Part shown: piece by piece, positions 31,030-36,861 of the stretch
How the letters are laid out: each line of letters begins with the position of its first letter
How positions within the stretch are numbered: the stretch's first letter is position 1
Source of the DNA: an uncultured Sutterella sp.
Lineage (GTDB): Bacteria; Pseudomonadota; Gammaproteobacteria; Burkholderiales; Burkholderiaceae_F
DNA: 36,861 nt
Direction of reading: 5' to 3'
NCBI GenBank assembly: GCA_900553105.1
Contig: USCE01000004.1
Location: 1 to 36,861 of the forward strand
The notes under the pieces: generated by a model
Seen by the model: only the letters and a program-made list of their open reading frames with translations
Database searches by the model: none
What the model was told of the DNA's origin: nothing
Translations under genes and position numbers: made by a program

Positions 31030-31950
31030 ATGTCCGAATATCTTGAACGAATCAATCATGAATTGCGAAATATTGTTTTGGGCTATCTACCGAGGCCAGC
31101 GTTGAAGGAAACACCCGTAAAAGGCTTGAGTTTTTCGCATCGGGGTGATGATGTCGGAGCTCAGGGCTGTAGCATGTATAACCATGGTCTGACCTTTATA
31201 GTGAGTGGAACAAAACGATCCATTGTGGGCGATCGTGAGTATATTTATGGCAAGAATAATTGTTTGCTTGTGGGCGTAGATGTCCCGGCCAGTTATTGCA
31301 CAATCGATGCCACTCGAGAAAATCCTTTCTTGGCTGTTTCTGTCTCCATTGATCGTTCAGTATTGTCGGAGTTAGTGGCCCAAATGCCAGAACCGGAAGG
31401 GTTTTCAAAGGATCAGGATAGCGATGACGGAGCGTTATGTGTCGGCGAAGTCTCGGAAGAGACCTGGGAAGCAGTACTGCGTTTATGTCGATTAGTTCAA
31501 AAGCCGAAGGAAGCTTCGGTTCTGGCGCCGATGACAATTCGAGAAATTTACTTCAGAGTTCTTCAATCTCCACTTGGTCGACACCTCTGGCGCTTTAATG
31601 CTCGCCAAGCCGTCGGAGCTCAAATTTCTACGGCTATTCGTTGGTTGAGAGAAAATTACACCGAGCCCTTGAGTGTTAAAAATTTAGCCGAACAAGTGCA
31701 CATGGGTGTTTCAACATTTCATCGTCACTTCAAAGATGTCACTTGCATGACGCCTTTGCAGTATCATAAACGTTTGCGCCTTCACGAAGCAAAGCGATTG
31801 ATGCTCTCGGAAAATATGGATGCCTCTACGGCTTGCTATGCCGTCGGCTATGAAAGTCCGAGTCAATTCAATCGAGAATATAAGCGTCAATTTGGCAATC
31901 CTCCTCATCGCGATGTCAAAGCACAGCGCGACAGTGGAACGGAATTTTAG
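31030..31950 (+). CDS. AraC-family transcriptional regulator (YqhC-like)
   Basis: A 306-residue regulator with an AraC_N-type N-terminal half (LSFSHRGDDVGAQGCSMYNHGLTFIVSGTKR). The C-terminal HTH region begins with LSVKNLAEQVHMGVSTFHRHFKDVTCMTPLQYHKRLRLHEAKRLML, and the second helix-turn-helix is at DASTACYAVGYESPSQFNREYKRQFG. Relatives such as YqhC control neighbouring oxidoreductases in response to reactive aldehydes. The ATG at 31030 follows ATAGGAGAACGAACT; a longer frame from 30919 lacks such a site. Its divergent position suggests control of the CMD gene and perhaps of the cyclophilin-like gene 9 bases downstream. Confidence 0.9.
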   Translation: MSEYLERINHELRNIVLGYLPRPALKETPVKGLSFSHRGDDVGAQGCSMYNHGLTFIVSGTKRSIVGDREYIYGKNNCLLVGVDVPASYCTIDATRENPFLAVSVSIDRSVLSELVAQMPEPEGFSKDQDSDDGALCVGEVSEETWEAVLRLCRLVQKPKEASVLAPMTIREIYFRVLQSPLGRHLWRFNARQAVGAQISTAIRWLRENYTEPLSVKNLAEQVHMGVSTFHRHFKDVTCMTPLQYHKRLRLHEAKRLMLSENMDASTACYAVGYESPSQFNREYKRQFGNPPHRDVKAQRDSGTEF

Positions 31951-31959
31951 GAGCCTGTG

Positions 31960-32391
31960 ATGCGAAAAGTTATAAGGACGGCTTTAGTGGCTGTGTTAAT
32001 TTCAATTATTGGGACAGCAATGGCTCAAGAAATACAAGTTAATTTTGCTAAGCAACGATGGATAGCGAAGTTGGAAGATAATGCGTTGGCACGCGAATTC
32101 GCTAAGACGTTGCCGAAAAATTTTTCACTTCAGCGTTTCCTTGAACAGGAGTATTACGCAGAAATTCCCAAGCTGTCTGTCAACGGAGTTCCCGAGGCTG
32201 AGAAGTTTGTTCCCGGAGGAATCTATTACTATGAGCCGTGGAGCACTTTTGTCGTGTTCTTTAAGAGCGGCGAGGCCCACTCGCTCTATAAAATTGGTGA
32301 CTTTAGTAACAAAAGGGCCTTAGTTTCCTTGTTGAAAGAACAACCCGAGAGAATCCGTTTCAGTGTTAGCCTCATTGATGATGGCCACTAG
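31960..32391 (+). CDS. Exported cyclophilin-like-fold protein
   Basis: A 143-residue protein with a clear signal peptide (VIRTALVAVLISIIGTAMAQ). The rest resembles small cyclophilin-like-fold proteins: AKLEDNALAREFAKTLP, then VPGGIYYYEPWSTFVVFFKSGEAHSLYKIGDF. These proteins are frequently encoded near flavodoxins, cupins and aldo/keto reductases, and no enzymatic function is established. The ATG at 31960 is preceded by GGAGCCTGTG directly after the araC stop, so it is probably translated from the araC transcript. Confidence 0.75.
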   Translation: MRKVIRTALVAVLISIIGTAMAQEIQVNFAKQRWIAKLEDNALAREFAKTLPKNFSLQRFLEQEYYAEIPKLSVNGVPEAEKFVPGGIYYYEPWSTFVVFFKSGEAHSLYKIGDFSNKRALVSLLKEQPERIRFSVSLIDDGH

Positions 32392-32419
32392 TGATCTCTT
32401 TTAACGAAAGGATTGAGCT

Positions 32420-33580
32420 GTGACCACGGCCATGAGTATTTTTTGTTTGATTATTTCCGTCTATGCGGTAGTCAGTTTCGTATTGCCGCTCAAAGCGCGT
32501 CTGCCCGTCAAAATAGGGCTGGCAGTTTTTTTGCTGTTGTGTGGCCAAAAGTTCACCTTCTACAGCATGTTTGGTGGCAACATGTTCAATCCCCAATTGG
32601 ACCAAACTGTATTAGTTATTTGGGAGTCTCTCTTTAATATCCTGCTCGTACTCGTACCGATTTTGGTCATTAAAGATGTGCTCTTTGTGGTGATTAAGGG
32701 TGTTAATTTTGCAACGCGCTCACACGTTCCTTGGCCTCTGGCTAAACAAGGCAACCGTTGGCTGATCTTGATTTTCTCACTTGCGGCGGCTGTCTCGGGG
32801 ACGCATGCTGCTTTGACGACTCCCTCAGTGTACACGGTTGAAGTTTTGGTGGATCGTTTGCCTGGAGAGTTCGACGGCTACCGCATTGTGCAAATGGCCG
32901 ATTTGCATGTCGGGCAGATGTTAAAACGTCCGTGGCTAGAGGAAGTTGTGGACATGGCCAATGAGCTAGACGCCGACATGGTGGTTTTAACCGGAGATAT
33001 GGTTGAGGGATCGGCTTCAACGCTTAAGGACGAAGTGTCACCTTTCGCACGTTTAAAAGCAAAAGACGGTGTTTTCGGTGTTACGGGTAATCATGAGTTT
33101 TACCACGGAGCCCAGCCTTGGGTTGATTACTTTGAATCAATCGGTATTCATATGCTCGAAAATAAGCACCGAGTGATTGAGCGTGGCGATGCAAAACTCG
33201 TGATTGCCGGTACGGTTGATTTATCAGCGCTACGCTATGGTCTGTCGGGGCCGGATTTATACAAAGCGCTTGACGGCGCACCGGATACCGCTACGGTACT
33301 TATGGCTCATCAGCCCAAAGGAGCCCGTGAGGCAAAGGGCGTGGATTTGCAATTATCGGGGCATACACATGGCGGACTTTTTGTTCTTTACCAACCGCTT
33401 ATTGCCTATGCTAACGACGGTTTTGTTGCAGGACTCTACAAAGTCAATGAGCGCATGAAGCTCTACGTTAGCCCGGGGACCGGTTTGTGGACTGGTATGG
33501 CTCTTCGAGTCGCCAACCCGAGTGAAATCACAGAAATTATTCTACGGGCGTCGGGCGATAAACGTCTGAAGGCTTACTAG
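32420..33580 (+). CDS. Membrane-anchored metallophosphoesterase (YkuE/YaeI-like)
   Basis: A 386-residue protein with about four N-terminal membrane segments (up to residue 135) and a C-terminal calcineurin-like phosphoesterase domain. The metal and active-site motifs are seen in order: QMADLHVG, VVLTGDMVEG, VTGNHEFY, LMAHQPK and LSGHTHGG. Relatives act on phospholipid or nucleotide phosphodiesters at the membrane; the substrate is not known here. The GTG at 32420 is chosen for the AAGGATTGAGCT spacing; an ATG at 32432 is possible. A terminator follows. Confidence 0.9.
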   Translation: MTTAMSIFCLIISVYAVVSFVLPLKARLPVKIGLAVFLLLCGQKFTFYSMFGGNMFNPQLDQTVLVIWESLFNILLVLVPILVIKDVLFVVIKGVNFATRSHVPWPLAKQGNRWLILIFSLAAAVSGTHAALTTPSVYTVEVLVDRLPGEFDGYRIVQMADLHVGQMLKRPWLEEVVDMANELDADMVVLTGDMVEGSASTLKDEVSPFARLKAKDGVFGVTGNHEFYHGAQPWVDYFESIGIHMLENKHRVIERGDAKLVIAGTVDLSALRYGLSGPDLYKALDGAPDTATVLMAHQPKGAREAKGVDLQLSGHTHGGLFVLYQPLIAYANDGFVAGLYKVNERMKLYVSPGTGLWTGMALRVANPSEITEIILRASGDKRLKAY

Positions 33581-33593
33581 GTGGCAAGTGCTA

Positions 33594-33630
33594 AAAAGCG
33601 AATCCTAAAATGTAAAGGATTCGCTTTTTT
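33594..33630. terminator. Bidirectional terminator between the phosphoesterase gene and mnmA
   Basis: AAAAGCGAATCCT (33594-33606) pairs with AGGATTCGCTTTT (33616-33628), with Ts to 33630 on the right and As to the left. It therefore works for both convergent genes. Confidence 0.92.
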
Positions 33631-33648
33631 AATGTTTGCGACTTAGTG

Positions 33649-34743
33649 TTATTCGTGCCGATCGATCACATCTATAAAGCCGCCGCCCAAACAAACCTCA
33701 CCATCATAAATGACTGCACTTTGTCCGGGGGTGACTGCCCACTGAGGCTCATCAAAGTCAAGAGTAAAAGCTTCGGAATCGCTTCGGCTGAACCGACAGG
33801 CACCGTCGTTTTGGCGGTAACGTGTTTTGACCGTCAGTTGATCACCGACCTGAGGCGCTACTGTCGAAACCCAGCTCGGCATAACGGCCGTTAAGTGGTG
33901 ACTGAGCAACCACGGGTGATCGTGGCCCTGTGCAATCCAAAGCGTATTTGTTGCCAGATCCTTTTTAGCCACAAACCACGGTTCGCCGTTGCCGTCACGA
34001 CTGCCACCCACGCCGATACCTTTGCGTTGGCCTAGTGTGTAAAAGGCTAATCCCATGTGCTCGCCAACGATTTTGCCATCAGGCGTTTTCATGGGGCCGG
34101 GGTGCGTGGGGAGGTAGCGGCTCAAGAACTCTCTAAAGGGGCGCTCACCGATAAAGCAGATGCCTGTAGAGTCTTTTTTCTTGGCATTGGGAAGCCCAAT
34201 TTCTTCAGCGATACGGCGAACTTCAGTTTTTCTGAGTTCTCCGACCGGAAAAATGACTTTAGAGATTTGCTCTTGGGTGAGACGGTGTAAGAAATAACTT
34301 TGATCTTTTGTTTCATCCAGTCCACGCAAAAGCTGAGTTTTTCCGTCGGCATCTTTGCGCGTGCGAGCGTAGTGGCCGGTAGCGATATATTCTGCTCCCA
34401 TGGCCATAGCGTGATCTAAGAACGCACGAAACTTAATTTCAGCGTTGCAAAGAACATCTGGATTAGGCGTACGGCCGGCAGAATATTCGCGAAGAAAATC
34501 GGCAAAGACGCGTTCTTTGTACTCTTTGGCAAAGTTGACGGCTTCGATATCAATGCCGATGACGTCTGCAACACTGGCAGCGTCGATAAAGTCTTGGCGA
34601 GAGCTGCAGTACTCGCTGTCATCATCGTCTTCCCAATTTTTCATGAAAAGCCCGATGACTTCGTAGCCTTGCTGTTTGAGTAAGTACGCTGAGACCGAGG
34701 AATCCACCCCGCCAGAAAGACCAACGACAACTCGCTTCCCCAT
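33649..34743 (-). CDS. mnmA: tRNA-specific 2-thiouridylase MnmA
   Basis: Thiolates U34 of tRNA-Lys, -Glu and -Gln. The 364-residue product has the PP-loop ATP site GLSGGVDSSVSAYLL near the N-terminus, FMKNWEDDDDSEYC, the catalytic Cys in NPDVLCNAEIKF, STGICFIGER with the second Cys, FYTLGQRKGIGVGG and the C-terminal barrel ending CLGGGFID. The ATG at 34743 is preceded by AAGGACTTTGAAA; a longer frame to 34836 runs into the upstream promoter region and is not family-like. Convergent with the phosphoesterase gene. Confidence 0.97.
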   Translation of the reverse strand: MGKRVVVGLSGGVDSSVSAYLLKQQGYEVIGLFMKNWEDDDDSEYCSSRQDFIDAASVADVIGIDIEAVNFAKEYKERVFADFLREYSAGRTPNPDVLCNAEIKFRAFLDHAMAMGAEYIATGHYARTRKDADGKTQLLRGLDETKDQSYFLHRLTQEQISKVIFPVGELRKTEVRRIAEEIGLPNAKKKDSTGICFIGERPFREFLSRYLPTHPGPMKTPDGKIVGEHMGLAFYTLGQRKGIGVGGSRDGNGEPWFVAKKDLATNTLWIAQGHDHPWLLSHHLTAVMPSWVSTVAPQVGDQLTVKTRYRQNDGACRFSRSDSEAFTLDFDEPQWAVTPGQSAVIYDGEVCLGGGFIDVIDRHE

Positions 34744-34875
34744 TTTCAAAGTCCTTAAAAACGAATTTGATTGGGCAATTATAGAGGCGTTTGTTGCTTG
34801 CGTTGACATCGACTCTGCGACAGTTGTTACGGCCATGGTCTACAATGTGGGGATTATTTTTCGGGAAATTTCACC

Positions 34876-35955
34876 ATGAGCATTCGAACACAAATCAGAC
34901 GGCAAATTAAAACGTTTACTGAAACTTTGGGTATTACGGTGCCAGTGATGAGTGCGCCGATGACAGGGGCTGCAACGCCGCAATTGGTTGCGGAGGTTAG
35001 CCGAGCTGGCGGTTTGGGCGTTTTACCATGTGCTTTAATGACGCCGGAGCAAATTCTGGCTAGCGTTGCTCAAGTAAAAGCGTTAACGAACAGGCCCTTT
35101 GCCGTGAATCTTCGAATTGAGCCGAGAGAGGCTGAAGATTTACAAGCTACGCAAGCACTCTTTGACGCCTTAGAGCCGTTAAGAGACGAATTGGGGGTGC
35201 CTGAGGCTTTGTTTGAAGTTCCTGATTTTGAAGCACAATTTGAAGCGATACTGGCCGCTGATGTACCTGCTGTCAGCTTCAGTTTTGGCGGGCCTCGTGA
35301 AGTTTACGCTGAAGCGCTGGAGGCTAAAGGCATTTTGATGATCGGGGCAGTGAATTCGACCCGTGAGGCTAAGGTACTTAAAACGGCCGGCTGCCAGGTG
35401 ATTGTGGCTCAAGGTTGTGAGGCGGCAGGACCGCGCGTGCATTTTGAAAATCCTGCCGAAGCTTCACAGGTTGGGTTAAGCGCATTGTTGCCGCCCGTTG
35501 TTCGGGTTTGCGGCGAAGTGCCAGTGGCTGCTGCCGGAGCAATGATGAGTGCTCGGGCAATGCTCTCGGCGATGTTGCTTGGGGCGGGTGGCACCGTGTT
35601 GGGGTCGTATTTGCTTCGAACAACAGAGTGCGCATGGCCACAGGTGTTAAAAAATCAGATTGCCTGGTGTGATGACGCTGCGACGCGCATGACAGCTCTT
35701 ACCTCAGGTCGATTGTCTCGGGTATTGCCGACGGGGTTAAGTGAGGCACTTGGTGAGGCCGGACTCGACATTTCGGCCTATCCCGGCCAACTTCGTGTAC
35801 TGGAGCCCATTTACCGTAAGGCGTTGGAGATCGGGCGATTGGACTTGCTTGAGGTACCTCTTGGACAAGCTGCACAAATGGCACCCGCGATGTCGGCTTT
35901 TGATGCGGTCAAGCGTTTAAGTGATGATTTGGATGCATTATTGGGAGAGATGTAA
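34876..35955 (+). CDS. Nitronate monooxygenase / 2-nitropropane dioxygenase-like FMN protein
   Basis: A 359-residue TIM-barrel protein of the NMO/FabK superfamily. Seen: VMSAPMTGAATPQLVAEVSRAGGLGVLP near the N-terminus, NRPFAVNLRI, VIVAQGCEAAGPRVHF and VPVAAAGAMMSARAM with LGAGGTVLGSYLLRTTEC (FMN phosphate region). Class I enzymes usually read GxEAGGH at the QG-CEA position; here the Gly-His is replaced (EAAGPR), so activity on nitronates should not be assumed. Its stop overlaps the next gene's ATG by one base. Confidence 0.85.
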   Translation: MSIRTQIRRQIKTFTETLGITVPVMSAPMTGAATPQLVAEVSRAGGLGVLPCALMTPEQILASVAQVKALTNRPFAVNLRIEPREAEDLQATQALFDALEPLRDELGVPEALFEVPDFEAQFEAILAADVPAVSFSFGGPREVYAEALEAKGILMIGAVNSTREAKVLKTAGCQVIVAQGCEAAGPRVHFENPAEASQVGLSALLPPVVRVCGEVPVAAAGAMMSARAMLSAMLLGAGGTVLGSYLLRTTECAWPQVLKNQIAWCDDAATRMTALTSGRLSRVLPTGLSEALGEAGLDISAYPGQLRVLEPIYRKALEIGRLDLLEVPLGQAAQMAPAMSAFDAVKRLSDDLDALLGEM

Positions 35956-36533
35956 TGCCGGTAAAGATTTTTACAGCCCTTTTGGTGCAAGATGTGCAAA
36001 ATGACTTCATGCCCCAAGGCGCATGCCCGGTTAGTGGGGCTGAAAGTGTTTTGGACAATATTGCCGCCATGGCGGCAGGCTTTGATCGGGTCATTGTGAC
36101 GCAAGAGTACCGTGCGGCCGATCACGTTTCTTTTTCTGACAAGCCTGCCTTTTGTGTCGAAGGGACGGTCGGGGCCGATTTAGCCCGAGGGTTGCGTCTG
36201 CCGATGTCTCGAGTCATTGCGATTTTGCGCGGAACGGATAAAACTCAAGAAAGTTATTCGGCGTTTTTAGAGGCTGATCGCGCAACACAAACGGGACTGA
36301 AATCGTATTGTGACGATCGATTCGTTAATCGTTTGTATCTTTGCGGTATTTCCCGCGACGGGTCTTTATTGCGTACGGCGCTCGATGCTCATCATTTCGG
36401 TATCGAAGTATTTTGGGTCTGTGATGCCGTGGTCGGGTTATCAGAGGCAGAGTGCTCGATGTTGGCGTCTTTTGCCGATAAATCCATAGTGAGAGTCACC
36501 ACCAAGGATGTAATTAATCGTCCAGTCAAGTAA
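35955..36533 (+). CDS. Nicotinamidase/isochorismatase-fold protein lacking catalytic residues
   Basis: A 192-residue protein that follows PncA throughout: VQDVQNDF (Asp13 kept), VIVTQEYRAADHVSF, CVEGTVGADL, RGTDKTQESYSAF and LCGISRDGSLLRTALDAHHFG. Compared with PncA, the catalytic Cys is Ser137, the catalytic Lys is Arg92, and the zinc-site Asp and His of the DWH motif are Glu51 and Arg53; only His57 remains of that site. It is likely a pseudoenzyme or an enzyme with a different chemistry. The ATG overlaps the stop of the NMO-like gene (TAATG), implying coupled expression and probably a joint function. Confidence 0.85.
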   Translation: MPVKIFTALLVQDVQNDFMPQGACPVSGAESVLDNIAAMAAGFDRVIVTQEYRAADHVSFSDKPAFCVEGTVGADLARGLRLPMSRVIAILRGTDKTQESYSAFLEADRATQTGLKSYCDDRFVNRLYLCGISRDGSLLRTALDAHHFGIEVFWVCDAVVGLSEAECSMLASFADKSIVRVTTKDVINRPVK

Positions 36534-36621
36534 TCAAAAGTTGTTAATTTGCTGTTATCTTGAAGTATTTTTTTGTTAACTTAATACTTTAGTTGTTAAC
36601 GAGAAATTAGGTTTGATTGCT

Positions 36622-36651
36622 TAAACCTTTTCGAAAAAGTTTAGATTTTTT
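36622..36651 (+). terminator. Terminator after the NMO/nicotinamidase-like pair
   Basis: TAAACCTTTT (36622-36631) pairs with AAAAAGTTTA (36634-36643) with one mismatch, followed by GATTTTTT. It lies about 90 bases after the stop. AT-rich sequence with two GTTAAC palindromes precedes it. Confidence 0.6.
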
Positions 36652-36681
36652 CGGGAATCCGCTTGTTTTTTGGTTTGAAAA

Positions 36682-36695
36682 TTGATTAATATCAA
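36682..36695 (+). promoter_or_regulatory. Perfect FNR/ANR box
   Basis: TTGATTAATATCAA is an exact match to the FNR consensus TTGAT-N4-ATCAA. A -10-like TACAAT lies at 36712-36717. The box centre would be near -36 relative to a start predicted from that -10, slightly closer than the classic -41.5. It suggests oxygen-dependent control of the truncated gene at 36821. Confidence 0.75.
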
Positions 36696-36820
36696 GTAAA
36701 CCGACCGACTTTACAATAGTCGATCGATGGCTGCAAGATGGCGGTCGTTGATTCGGTCAATCCGTGGGCCGGTGTTTGAGCATCCGGCTTGAGACATAGA
36801 CCCATTTTGGGGAGACCATT

Positions 36821-36832
36821 ATGACTCTACAC
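36821..36832 (+). CDS. First four codons of an FNR-controlled gene
   Basis: An ATG at 36821 preceded by GGGGAGACCATT starts a frame (MTLH) that is cut by the sequencing adapter at 36833. Nothing can be said about the product except that its promoter carries an FNR box, pointing to anaerobic respiration or fermentation. Confidence 0.5.
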
Positions 36833-36861
36833 CTGTCTCTTATACACATCTGACGCTGCCG
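36833..36861 (+). other. Illumina Nextera read-1 adapter (not genomic)
   Basis: CTGTCTCTTATACACATCT, the Tn5 mosaic end, followed by GACGCTGCCG of the read-1 adapter, in read-through orientation. Genomic sequence ends at 36832. Confidence 0.98.

Overview
The window looks like a chromosomal contig of a gut betaproteobacterium of the Burkholderiales, most likely Sutterellaceae (Sutterella, Parasutterella or Turicimonas type). This is inferred from moderate GC content, the gene order rib-nusB-thiL-pgpA-pncC, betaproteobacterial-type protein sequences, a sigma-32 type groESL promoter and paired C4-dicarboxylate carriers. No rRNA, tRNA, CRISPR array, phage or insertion sequence was recognised. Both ends are Illumina Nextera adapter sequence (1-50 and 36833-36861), so only 51-36832 is genomic and the end genes are cut by the library, not by biology.

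Layout. 51-3230: a 5' fragment of a murein-peptidase-like gene, divergent from tyrS, dtd and a PEBP/YbhB gene. 3428-11672: a long rightward run containing nrdR (with a NrdR-box-like site), ribD, ribE, an Old Yellow Enzyme family flavin reductase, two tandem ribH genes, nusB, thiL, pgpA, pncC and a CNNM/CBS/CorC membrane protein. 11796-12393: ahpC behind a Fur-box-like site. 12447-16018 (leftward): a decayed cupin pseudogene beside its intact paralogue, an AbgA-like M20 amidohydrolase and pyrF. 16198-19434 (rightward): a thioredoxin-fold lipoprotein, a Tat-exported flavodoxin, a DUF4405-like membrane protein, a RibD_C/DHFR-fold reductase and the 3' remnant of an aldo/keto reductase. 19438-25195 (leftward): two tandem dctA genes, yigZ and groES-groEL. 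25379-29467 (rightward): dacB, a 536-bp gene-free AT-rich stretch and glnHPQ. 29535-33580: a small unknown gene, an exported carboxymuconolactone-decarboxylase-family protein divergent from an AraC regulator, an exported cyclophilin-like protein and a membrane metallophosphoesterase. 33649-36832: mnmA, a nitronate-monooxygenase-like gene overlapping a nicotinamidase-like pseudoenzyme, and a perfect FNR box before a gene cut off after four codons.

How it fits together. The left third is housekeeping: riboflavin synthesis, transcription antitermination, thiamine and phospholipid metabolism. The accessory interest lies in the scattered envelope redox genes (cupin, DsbC-like lipoprotein, flavodoxin, DUF4405 protein, decarboxylase-family protein, AraC, cyclophilin-like). 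Several carry export signals on folds that are usually cytoplasmic. They may be parts of one stress-responsive periplasmic redox module, partly decayed here: two members, a cupin copy and the aldo/keto reductase, are pseudogenes. This grouping is inference.
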